NCBI GenBank assembly: GCA_018267825.1
Contig: JAFDXR010000015.1
Location: 1-64,000, forward strand
Direction of reading: 5' to 3'
Length of the DNA stretch: 64,000 nucleotides
Source of the DNA: Bacteroidota bacterium
GTDB lineage: Bacteria > Bacteroidota > Bacteroidia > B-17B0 > Aurantibacillaceae
The notes under the pieces were generated by a model. It did not search any database. It had not been told where the DNA came from and was given only the letters and a program-made list of their open reading frames with translations. Below are positions 19,072-26,697 of this stretch, one piece after another (position 1 is the first letter of the stretch; each line of letters opens with the position of its first letter). The translations under genes and the position numbers were made by a program.

Positions 19072-19101
19072 CTTTCTTTTCTGTAAATTTAAAGAAAGGA
19101 G
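19072..19101 (+). promoter_or_regulatory. Stem-loop overlapping an unusually strong Shine-Dalgarno site of comB
   Basis: AAAGGAG (19095-19101) lies 6 bases before the comB ATG, an uncommonly good ribosome site for this phylum. Its AAAG half is part of a stem CTTTCTTT (19072-19079) with AAAGAAAG (19091-19098), loop of 11. The structure could partly hide the site. Function is inferred. Confidence 0.4.
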
Positions 19102-19107
19102 TTTCGC

Positions 19108-19815
19108 ATGAATATAGAAGTTTGCTATACACCACAGGCGTATCATCTTTTTCATAAAGACGAAGCCATTGTTGTGGTTATTGATGTGTTCAGGGCCACC
19201 TCGGCCATGGTGACGGCCTTTTATAACGGCGTCAGTAAAATGATTCCCGTAGCCACTGTGGAAGAGGCCCGCGAATACCAGAAAAACGGCTATATGGCGG
19301 CCGCCGAACGAAACGGCGAAATGATCGAAGGCTTTGAACTTGGTAATAGCCCGTTTGGCTACATGAATAACAAGGTAAAAGGCAAAATCATTGCTATATC
19401 CACCACCAATGGCACACAGGCTATTGAGGCTTCCCGTAAGGCATCAAAAATAGTGATCGGCAGTTTTCTGAACCAGGATGTACTCTGCGAATTCCTGGAA
19501 GCACAGAAAAAAGATGTGATCCTGGTTTGTGCCGGCTGGAAAAATAAATTCAACCTCGAAGATACCCTGTTTGCAGGTGCTGTCACAGAATACCTTACAT
19601 CACGTTCGGGATTCAGCACAAGCTGCGACTCCGCAATTGCCTCCCAGCATCTGTATAATCTCGCGAAACACGATCTCTATGCATTTCTCTCCAACTCATC
19701 GCACCGCAACCGCCTTGCCAAACTCGATCTGGAGCGCGACATCAGGTACTGCCTTACTGCCAATCAATGTCCGGTTATTCCGGTCATGGAAGGGAAGTAC
19801 CTGGTAAAAATGTGA
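19108..19815 (+). CDS. comB: 2-phosphosulfolactate phosphatase
   Basis: A 235-residue ComB-family enzyme that hydrolyses 2-phosphosulfolactate to sulfolactate, a Mg-dependent step of coenzyme M biosynthesis in archaea. Conserved blocks are DVFRATS (26-32), GFELGNSP (75-82), STTNGT (98-103) and CAGW (131-134) followed by LEDTLFAGA (140-148). Bacteroidota do not make coenzyme M by the archaeal route as far as is known, so the product may feed sulfolactate or sulfonate metabolism, or the enzyme may have a shifted substrate. No other sulfonate genes are next to it. It follows gcvT by 46 bp. Confidence 0.9.
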   Translation: MNIEVCYTPQAYHLFHKDEAIVVVIDVFRATSAMVTAFYNGVSKMIPVATVEEAREYQKNGYMAAAERNGEMIEGFELGNSPFGYMNNKVKGKIIAISTTNGTQAIEASRKASKIVIGSFLNQDVLCEFLEAQKKDVILVCAGWKNKFNLEDTLFAGAVTEYLTSRSGFSTSCDSAIASQHLYNLAKHDLYAFLSNSSHRNRLAKLDLERDIRYCLTANQCPVIPVMEGKYLVKM

Positions 19816-19921
19816 TCTGTATTTCTAACTATTCCCATCCGTAAAAACACCTGTTTTGTGTGACAGACACACGAAAACTGTTTTATATTTTTATCTTTAA
19901 GAAAGAATAAAAATTCAGAAC

Positions 19922-21586
19922 ATGAGGGTTTTACAGATAACACCACAGGCTTTATTTACCAATGCGAAGCAGGCAAACTTTTTATTGTTGGGAAGCGAAG
20001 AGGCTGAAGCCCCCGCGTTCAGGCCACTCGTCAATGCAAAAATAAATCACGAAGTCAGCGATCATCTGCCAGGTATATGGGGCACGCTCGGAATGGCCTC
20101 CGGGGAGAAAATTTTATGGCAGGGTAACCTGATGTTTTCGCGTGCCGGCAATGATAACTCGCTTGGAAAAACCCTCGATGAAATCAAATCTCTATATGGC
20201 ATCCACAATAGCCTTAATGGTATCGATTCTGTTGTGATGGAGCGTTTCATCAATTTTGATGAGATTGAATTCCCGGCATTCCCCGAAACGTTTAACATGG
20301 ACGAGATGCCGCAACTACGATTAACCCTTTTTATAAAACCTGAAGAGGGAGCCCTTGTTTTTTTCCAGCATTACAAAACCACCTTCGATAAAGAAAAAGA
20401 TTCGGACATCGAATATATTCTGCCGGAACCTGTCACCGGCGATCCTGCACTGGCCGACCGCCTGACCTATATATTCCCGATACTTCCGCGCCAGAAAATT
20501 ATAGCTACCGATACACCGGGCATATATACACTCGACACGAAAGACCTCGGAAAAAGTTTTGTGGTAAAAGTACTTACATTCAAGCGCAGCCCTGCCGGAC
20601 AGAATGCAGAAAAGGTAATGGGCGAAGTGATCAATATCGTGAATAACGGGCAGGACGGGCATAAACTGCTCAAGTACATTTATGCACAGAATAAATTTTA
20701 TGAGGTCAATAACAGCGATGTGATTATTGATCCTTCCGCAAAAACACTACTGCTCATACACGGTACATTTTCGACCACCGACAAGTCCTACAATGGCTTA
20801 TTGCATGCCGAGTACGACAACAACACAAAATCCTGGTTGCAAAAAACCATGGAGCAGTACGGTTATCTGCAGATCCTGGCCTTCGATCATGAAACGGTAA
20901 CCTACGATGCGGCGGGCAACATCAGCAAACTCATGGCTATCCTGGGGCAGACCACATTTAAAGATAATGCTCATATTGATGTGATTACCACAAGCCGCGG
21001 CGGGTTGGTCGGAAAATACCTGACCTGCTGTTTTACCGGCAATACCATTCCGGTGCGACGTATGGTAAACATTGCCTGTGCCAATGGTGTCGGTTATTTC
21101 GATACCGGCCGGCATATAGCTACATTTTTAAGTATCTATAAGACTATTGCATTAAGCACAGGTAATTTGCTCACGGGCATTATCACGGGCCTTGCACAGT
21201 TTTCGGCAGAGTATTTTTTAAATCAGCCGGGTTGCCAGCAAATGACCATTGGCAATCCACGGCTCGATAATATCATTACCAAAACACCGACCACCGTGAA
21301 TGCGCAGCTCCGGATTCAGCCCATTGTAGGCGATTGGGATGCTTCGCTGGTCGATAATGAGAATCTGTTTAAACGCCTGGCAGAGCGCGGGCTCGACCTG
21401 ATCATCCGGCAAATTCTCGGCCAGCAAAACGACTGGGTAGTTGGTACCGATAAACAACGGATTGCTCCGCCGGGTTATTCCAATGCGCCCATCCAGGTAC
21501 GGTCTATGCATGTTAAGTACTTAAATTCGGATTACTGTCCCGACCATGTACACCAGACTATCTGGGCCTTTTTGTCGGCCCCCTGA
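19922..21586 (+). CDS. Alpha/beta-hydrolase-like protein with atypical nucleophile elbow
   Basis: A 554-residue cytosolic protein without a signal peptide. The N-terminal 270 residues are an unrecognised domain. The C-terminal part is an alpha/beta hydrolase: the oxyanion strand LLIHGTF (His280), then the elbow VITTSRGGLVGKYL, where Ser358 sits in T-T-S-R-G-G rather than the usual G-x-S-x-G, and a late His in CPDHVHQTIW as a possible catalytic base. The SRGG elbow is known in some lipase-like hydrolase families. Substrate unknown. The gene stands alone, with a hairpin that overlaps its stop codon. Confidence 0.7.
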   Translation: MRVLQITPQALFTNAKQANFLLLGSEEAEAPAFRPLVNAKINHEVSDHLPGIWGTLGMASGEKILWQGNLMFSRAGNDNSLGKTLDEIKSLYGIHNSLNGIDSVVMERFINFDEIEFPAFPETFNMDEMPQLRLTLFIKPEEGALVFFQHYKTTFDKEKDSDIEYILPEPVTGDPALADRLTYIFPILPRQKIIATDTPGIYTLDTKDLGKSFVVKVLTFKRSPAGQNAEKVMGEVINIVNNGQDGHKLLKYIYAQNKFYEVNNSDVIIDPSAKTLLLIHGTFSTTDKSYNGLLHAEYDNNTKSWLQKTMEQYGYLQILAFDHETVTYDAAGNISKLMAILGQTTFKDNAHIDVITTSRGGLVGKYLTCCFTGNTIPVRRMVNIACANGVGYFDTGRHIATFLSIYKTIALSTGNLLTGIITGLAQFSAEYFLNQPGCQQMTIGNPRLDNIITKTPTTVNAQLRIQPIVGDWDASLVDNENLFKRLAERGLDLIIRQILGQQNDWVVGTDKQRIAPPGYSNAPIQVRSMHVKYLNSDYCPDHVHQTIWAFLSAP

Positions 21587-21607
21587 GTAATCCCGCGCTT
21601 TACTCAG
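21583..21607 (+). other. Perfect dyad overlapping the hydrolase stop codon
   Basis: CTGAGTAA (21583-21590) pairs with TTACTCAG (21600-21607) around a 9-base loop and includes the TGA stop. No T-run follows, so it is a weak terminator candidate. A second stem GCTGTTT/AAACAGC (21632-21655) lies just before the next gene. Confidence 0.4.
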
Positions 21608-21668
21608 TAAGTTCAAGGTTTTGTGAGAGTGGCTGTTTATTTTTAGCAAAACAGCTATATAAACTCTG

Positions 21669-22658
21669 ATGAAAACCTATTACCATTTTGTCCGTATTGT
21701 TTTGCTGACGGCTACGTTGTCGATCCTCCTGCCTGAACGATCTGTTTACTCCTGGGGGTTCTACGGCCATAAACGTATAAACCGCATGGCCGTGTTTACA
21801 TTGCCGCCGGAAATGATCGGATTCTACAAACAACACATTGAGTTTATTACCAATCATGCGGTGGATCCCGATAGCCGTCGCAACATGGTGGAAGGTGAGG
21901 CCGCCCGCCATTACATCGATATTGATCATTACGGTCCGCATGCCTTCGACAGTGTGCCGGTGTTTTGGAAACAGGCAGTTCTGAAATATACAGAAGATAC
22001 TCTGCGGGCTTATGGCATTATACCCTGGCAGATCGAGAAACATTACTACAAACTGCTGGAAGCATTCAAGGAAGAAAACCTTGATCTGATTTTGCATTAC
22101 AGTGCCGATCTCGGACATTATGTAGCTGATGCACATGTACCATTACATACCACCGAAAATTACAACGGCCAGCTCACCAATCAAAAAGGGATTCATGGAT
22201 TCTGGGAGAGCCGGATTCCAGAGCTGAAAGCAGAGGGTTACGATTATTTTGTGGGTCGTGCCAGCTATATAGAGTCGCCTATAAAAGCGGCCTGGCGCGT
22301 GGTAAAAGACAGTCACTCAGCAGTTGACAGCGTGTTGGGTTTTGAAGCTGCATTGAATCAACAGGTAAGTCCCGATCAGAAATACAGTTACGAAACAAGA
22401 GGGAGCACAATGGTAAGGGTGTATTCCGAAACGTACACCACACGTTTCGATCACATGATCGAAGGGCAGGTAGAACGTCGCATGCGGGCTGCTATTCACA
22501 TGGTGGGGAGTATCTGGTATACAGCCTGGGTCAATGCCGGCCAGCCCGATCTGGCTAAGCTGGGACAGAAACAGGTCAGTGATTCGCTGAACAGGGAACC
22601 GGTAAATACAGGGAGTACTCCTTCACAGAATACGGTCGGGAAAGGACATGAAGACTGA
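21669..22658 (+). CDS. Secreted zinc-dependent phospholipase C / S1-P1 nuclease-fold protein
   Basis: A 329-residue protein with a signal peptide that should be cut before Trp (RSVYS/WGFYGHKRIN), so the N-terminal Trp can be the first zinc ligand, as in phospholipase C and P1 nuclease. Further ligand blocks are ARHYIDIDHYG, the helix LHYSADLGHYVADAHVPLH and the TTENYNGQ and GIHGFWES turns. This matches the trinuclear-zinc fold. Phospholipid or nucleic acid could be the substrate; the longer spacing suggests the phospholipase-C-like branch found in Bacteroidota. The C-terminal 40 residues are low in structure. A second, shorter member of the superfamily is at 31530. Confidence 0.8.
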   Translation: MKTYYHFVRIVLLTATLSILLPERSVYSWGFYGHKRINRMAVFTLPPEMIGFYKQHIEFITNHAVDPDSRRNMVEGEAARHYIDIDHYGPHAFDSVPVFWKQAVLKYTEDTLRAYGIIPWQIEKHYYKLLEAFKEENLDLILHYSADLGHYVADAHVPLHTTENYNGQLTNQKGIHGFWESRIPELKAEGYDYFVGRASYIESPIKAAWRVVKDSHSAVDSVLGFEAALNQQVSPDQKYSYETRGSTMVRVYSETYTTRFDHMIEGQVERRMRAAIHMVGSIWYTAWVNAGQPDLAKLGQKQVSDSLNREPVNTGSTPSQNTVGKGHED

Positions 22659-22693
22659 TTGGTTTTGTGGAAAAAACTTATCGAGTGGTATAA

Positions 22694-23200
22694 TTATTTT
22701 TCTTTCCGGATAATGTATTTGCGTTTTCGCTCCGAATGGGAAGTTTTATCGAATCCCCGCTGTTCAATGGTCATGGCCGTATCACCATGAATTTCGTATT
22801 TCATGATGGAAGGGAAGCTCCGGAAAGGGTTTTCAAATATATAGACGTTCTTGTCGTTATTGGTCAATGTAAACTCCGTTTCTTTATTATCATTCTGACC
22901 CTTTACCATATAAGACATCAGGGTTTTGTCCTTTTCTTTCCGGAGCCGCATATTCATACTGAACAGGGTATCGCAATCTTCATTCGACAGGTAGTAGCCG
23001 TTGCCAATGTAATCGCCGTTTTCCAGCTGGTGCCATACTTCGGTGTATATGGCTTCATCATCATAAAAAAGGTATTTACCGGTAGGCCATACAAAATGTG
23101 TGGTCTCTTCTTTGGATAGCGTTTCCGAATTGCCGGAATCGGGAGCGGAGCAGGCGATCAGCACAAGACAGCATACAATATGTACAAACGGGTGTTTCAT
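22694..23200 (-). CDS. Lipoprotein of unknown function
   Basis: A 168-residue predicted lipoprotein. The start at 23200 gives MKHPFVHIVCCLVLIACSAP, a lipoprotein signal with Cys as the modified residue; the open frame extends 16 codons further upstream but that would put the leader inside the protein. The mature part contains TGKYLFYDDEAIYTEVWHQLENGDYIGNGYYLSN, a pattern seen in small Bacteroidota periplasmic domains (DUF6265-like), but this is a tentative link. It is convergent with the phospholipase-like gene, 35 bp apart. Confidence 0.72.
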   Translation of the reverse strand: MKHPFVHIVCCLVLIACSAPDSGNSETLSKEETTHFVWPTGKYLFYDDEAIYTEVWHQLENGDYIGNGYYLSNEDCDTLFSMNMRLRKEKDKTLMSYMVKGQNDNKETEFTLTNNDKNVYIFENPFRSFPSIMKYEIHGDTAMTIEQRGFDKTSHSERKRKYIIRKEK

Positions 23201-23366
23201 TGGGTACAGGGGGGCAAGCCGGTGGAACGTGGGTCGTGAAATTAGCATAAAACAAAAAACAAGCAGGAGTTAAATTTTGTTCACTGTTGTACTCTTATTT
23301 GTATGTACACACATATAATGCCAGAAACGGGATTTCACTTTTGCAGAAAACCGTGATGGCTACATG

Positions 23367-24014
23367 CTAATCTTCGTAATAGTATATTTTGATTTGTGCG
23401 GTATCTTTCAGAAAGTCGATTTTGGCAACAGTGATCCTGTTTAATTTAAGGCCGGTGCGCGACTCAATATCAGCAATCAGTTCAGCCCGTTTTTCGGGCT
23501 TTATAAGTTCAATATTCTCATAGGTGATTGTTTTGGCAATTTCCTTTTTCATGAGCAAATTACTTTCGAGGAGGTAGGTCAGGAAAAGCACAAAGGCATT
23601 GATGCCGGCAATGAAAATAAATTCGTAGTAATAGGCAATGTCTTCAAGCTTTGTGACGGCTGTAATAAGCCCAATGGCAATAACGAGGAACAAATAGGTC
23701 ATGTCTTTGATGCTGAGATCTTCTGTTCGGTAGCGCAGCATGCCAAATACTGCAAAGAGCCCGAATGCGGCACCCATACTCAGTTTCACACGGTTCAGGA
23801 AAAAACACATCAGGAAGATGATGATATTAAACACTACATAGGTAAAAAACAATTCGCGGTGTTTGTTGATGGGATAGTAAATGAAGCGGATCAGAACAAA
23901 AACAGTGAGGAGGTCAATCAATAGTCTGACCCCGAATTTAGTGGCAAGTTCCTGGATGGCTATACTTGCATCAGGTGTAGCCAGGTCCTCACCGGCGATC
24001 TGTAATAACATCAT
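23367..24014 (-). CDS. DUF4956 membrane protein
   Basis: A 215-residue protein with four hydrophobic helices (about 30-50, 57-75, 80-95 and 105-155) and a soluble C-terminal domain (about 160-215) ending in an IKIYYYED strand. The helix connector KLSMGAAFGLFAVFGMLRYRTEDLSIKDM is characteristic of DUF4956. In many bacteria this family is next to VTC polyphosphate polymerase genes, as here: its first 26 bases overlap the end of the VTC gene. A partner or channel role in polyphosphate handling is an inference from this linkage. Confidence 0.85.
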   Translation of the reverse strand: MMLLQIAGEDLATPDASIAIQELATKFGVRLLIDLLTVFVLIRFIYYPINKHRELFFTYVVFNIIIFLMCFFLNRVKLSMGAAFGLFAVFGMLRYRTEDLSIKDMTYLFLVIAIGLITAVTKLEDIAYYYEFIFIAGINAFVLFLTYLLESNLLMKKEIAKTITYENIELIKPEKRAELIADIESRTGLKLNRITVAKIDFLKDTAQIKIYYYED

Positions 24015-24759
24015 AATCGATTATTTTTTGAATGGATAATAGTTTTTCCTTGAAACCGTTTTTTTTCGCATGATCGCAGGTATACGCCACGGCCATGCAG
24101 TATTTGCTGATTGATCCTTCCTGGATCCGCAGATGTTTCATAGCATCTATGAATTTGGATTCGCCGGCCTTCTCCTGTTTTACTTCGGCAATCACGAGCT
24201 GATGAAGTTGTTTGGAGTTATCATTGCGCACGAATTCAAGATTAAGGTCAATGGTAAGCCTTTCGGTTGTATGGCGGCTCACGAGTGTGATCCGTGAATA
24301 GTTTACCCACAGCGTAGGCACCAGGTCGGCCGGAGTATAAGGCGTTTTCTTATCGAGAAACTGAGCCGCGTTATGATCCCAGTGGGTGAGTGGGGTAATT
24401 TCCTTGATGCGGTCTTTGATGGTCCGGCCTTTATTGTTTTTGAATTTTACTTCCAGGAAACCAAGCCCCGAATCAACATACGTACGGTGCCTGATCTTAT
24501 AACGGTTGAGTTTTCCGTTGTGATGTTTGGTATACAATTCCAGCGCCGATGTGTCGTAGTACAGGGTTTTATAATTGGCGATGCGTCGTTCTTTTATTTC
24601 AAGCGAGCGGTAATCCGTATGGATAAGTTGAAGCACTTCGGCCAGTTGTGAAATATGGAAGGTATACTTGGTATCTGTACGATCCATCAGTTTTACACTG
24701 TCCATCTGAGCCAGTGTAATCGGTTCGAAAGTACGCAGTATGTCCTCAATGGATGGCAA
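23989..24759 (-). CDS. VTC-domain polyphosphate polymerase-like protein
   Basis: A 256-residue protein of the VTC (triphosphate tunnel) fold that in yeast makes polyphosphate from ATP. Basic and acidic tunnel strands are visible: RTDTKYTFH, YKTLYYDT, NRYKIRHRTYV, GFLEVKFKNNKGRTIKDRI, WVNYSRITLV, LTIDLNLEF and IAEVKQEK. The N-terminal EPITLAQMDSVKLMDRTDTKY block is typical of bacterial members. It lacks an SPX domain and membrane helices; the coupled DUF4956 gene supplies the membrane part. Polyphosphate polymerase activity is likely but not proven for the bacterial group. Confidence 0.88.
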   Translation of the reverse strand: MPSIEDILRTFEPITLAQMDSVKLMDRTDTKYTFHISQLAEVLQLIHTDYRSLEIKERRIANYKTLYYDTSALELYTKHHNGKLNRYKIRHRTYVDSGLGFLEVKFKNNKGRTIKDRIKEITPLTHWDHNAAQFLDKKTPYTPADLVPTLWVNYSRITLVSRHTTERLTIDLNLEFVRNDNSKQLHQLVIAEVKQEKAGESKFIDAMKHLRIQEGSISKYCMAVAYTCDHAKKNGFKEKLLSIQKIIDYDVITDRR

Positions 24760-24847
24760 GCTATGACGGTAATTTTATTTTGAAGGTAACAATTTAATTA
24801 CAGAAAAATAACAGTTTGACAACAATGTTTAAGCTTTGAGGTGTTTG

Positions 24848-25795
24848 TCAGGAAATCAGCGGCGTAATAGCTATTGTAAGGCTGATAAACTGTTCTACCG
24901 ACAGCTGTTCGGGCCTTTTATCCAGCAGGTCGTGTTCCAGAGTGTGGCTTCCGACCAACGGTTTGAGTGAGTTGCGGAGTGTTTTACGCCGTTGATTGAA
25001 CGCTGTTTTAACCACCCGTATAAACAGGGCCTCATCGCAGGGGAGAGATGGTGTGGCATTACGTTTCAGGCGGATCACAGCCGATTTTACCTTCGGTGGC
25101 GGAGAAAACACATTTTCGTGAACCGTAAACAGGTACTCGATATCGTAATAGGCCTGCATCAGCACACTCAGGATGCCATAGGTTTTACTTCCGGGTTTTT
25201 CCGCAATACGTTCGGCCACTTCCTTCTGGAACATGCCAACCACGCAATCAATATCCTGCCGGTTTTCGAGCACCCTGAACATGATCTGTGTGGAAATATT
25301 GTAAGGGAAATTCCCTATCACATTGAACTTGCCGGGCACCAGTGTTTTGAAATCGAGCGCCAGGAAATCGGCCAGCAGGAACTGGGACTCATGCGCAGGA
25401 AATGTTTTTTTCAGGTAAGGAACAGATTCCTGATCAATATCCAGGGCATAGAAATTTTTATCAAGTACCGGAAGCAGATATTTGGTAAGCACGCCGGTAC
25501 CCGGACCTATTTCGAGAACGGTTGTTCTGGCATCGGTTTCGAGCAGGGAGTCTACTATTTTTCGGGCAATGCTTTCGTCGGTAAGGAAATGCTGCCCCAG
25601 GTGTTTTTTGGCACGTACAGGCGATGAGGCTTTTTCAGGAGCTTTGGTGACATCCTGTTTCGAAGCCCATGGCCTGGCATGCTTATCGTGAGTCAGATAA
25701 TCTTTACTGGCCTCTTTTTGCTGCAACGCTTCAATTTCGGATGCAGAGAGGTATTTCTTTTTAATGCTGTAGGTATTCTTCGATTTATTCTTCAT
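24848..25795 (-). CDS. rsmA: 16S rRNA adenine dimethyltransferase
   Basis: The 315-residue KsgA/RsmA enzyme dimethylates two adenines near the 3' end of 16S rRNA during small-subunit maturation. The methyltransferase core starts at KKHLGQHFL (63-71). It has the SAM-binding [11 protein letters not shown] (94-104) and the catalytic motif GNFPYNIS (161-168, a variant of NLPY). The first 60 residues (Lys/Ser/Glu/Ala-rich, no predicted fold) are an extra N-terminal extension compared with usual members of about 260-270 residues. The ATG at 25795 is clear but an internal start near residue 59 cannot be excluded. Confidence 0.95.
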   Translation of the reverse strand: MKNKSKNTYSIKKKYLSASEIEALQQKEASKDYLTHDKHARPWASKQDVTKAPEKASSPVRAKKHLGQHFLTDESIARKIVDSLLETDARTTVLEIGPGTGVLTKYLLPVLDKNFYALDIDQESVPYLKKTFPAHESQFLLADFLALDFKTLVPGKFNVIGNFPYNISTQIMFRVLENRQDIDCVVGMFQKEVAERIAEKPGSKTYGILSVLMQAYYDIEYLFTVHENVFSPPPKVKSAVIRLKRNATPSLPCDEALFIRVVKTAFNQRRKTLRNSLKPLVGSHTLEHDLLDKRPEQLSVEQFISLTIAITPLIS

Positions 25796-25852
25796 GGATG
25801 GGCCTTTGCAGGCGCAGTAAAGGTAGTTAAAATGCGCCAGTGGGCGATATCT

Positions 25853-26350
25853 TTAATGCAGGCTCAGGTCAATTAATTGAAGCCGCGTATTTTCACCGGG
25901 GTAGAGATAACGCTTACTGAACAGTTTAATAATAAGTCCGGCAGCAACCATACCCGCACCCACTTCTATAAAAGGCTTATCAACAATGGTGGGGCGATTG
26001 TTCCCGATATTATTCGCGGCATCAATAGCCACAATAAAAATACCTCCCTGGATGCCGGTTCTGTAAAGCTTACGAACAAGCCAGTTGGAACGGTCGATCA
26101 CTATTTTTTTTATTTCAGACAGTTTAACCACATCGCCGCTTCCGACATAAATCACACTATCCTGGCCACCTACAAATATATCGTGGCGTAATTTGTTACT
26201 GTCGCGGAGCTTATATACAATAGGATCATTGGGATAGATGTGAAGCCGCTTGAAATGTCCGATACGATACAGGTCTATGGCCAATGAGGTTTGGGCACGG
26301 GCAGCAAACAGCGATGAAATAAAGAAACATATAAAAATAAATCCCTTCAT
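25853..26350 (-). CDS. Secreted or periplasmic protein of unknown function
   Basis: A 165-residue protein with a signal peptide ending FAARAQ. Not recognised. The middle has alternating strands (DSVIYVGSGDVVKLSEIKKIVIDRS); the C-terminal half has a small-residue hydrophobic stretch FIEVGAGMVAAGLIIKLF that may be a membrane anchor. It lies between rsmA (57 bp) and the DUF4286 gene (29 bp) and is probably in the same operon. Confidence 0.7.
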   Translation of the reverse strand: MKGFIFICFFISSLFAARAQTSLAIDLYRIGHFKRLHIYPNDPIVYKLRDSNKLRHDIFVGGQDSVIYVGSGDVVKLSEIKKIVIDRSNWLVRKLYRTGIQGGIFIVAIDAANNIGNNRPTIVDKPFIEVGAGMVAAGLIIKLFSKRYLYPGENTRLQLIDLSLH

Positions 26351-26379
26351 GGTTTTGATTTTGGGACTTTAGCATGCTG

Positions 26380-26679
26380 TTACATAATTTCCAGCACAGT
26401 CCGGAAAGCCACATAGCGGTCTTTGTAACGCTCGCTGTGATCGGCCTGCAGGGCAGGGGCAAACTCCTTCTGGTAGCGCTCAATATCGGCCATGTCGCGA
26501 AAGGTGTATTGTGTGGAATACGTTTCGCCTTCGTCGTTTACATTCATCACCCGGCAGATTTTATATTCCACAAAGCACCCGGTTTTCATCACATCCGGAA
26601 TATGAACGGTTTTCATCCATTGCAGCCAGTCTTTGTGAACAGCCTTATCGACACTAACGGTAACATTATAGATGTACAT
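26380..26679 (-). CDS. DUF4286 family protein
   Basis: A 99-residue small alpha/beta protein, MYIYNVTVSVDKAVHKDWLQWMKTVHIP at the N-terminus and YSTQYTF with Y-x-x-RYVAFRTVLE near the end, the DUF4286 pattern. This dimeric ferredoxin-like fold family is common in Bacteroidota, often near rsmA. Function unknown. It is 18 bp from the MuiA-like gene. Confidence 0.85.
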   Translation of the reverse strand: MYIYNVTVSVDKAVHKDWLQWMKTVHIPDVMKTGCFVEYKICRVMNVNDEGETYSTQYTFRDMADIERYQKEFAPALQADHSERYKDRYVAFRTVLEIM

Positions 26680-26697
26680 GTGTTTTATGTTTAAGGG

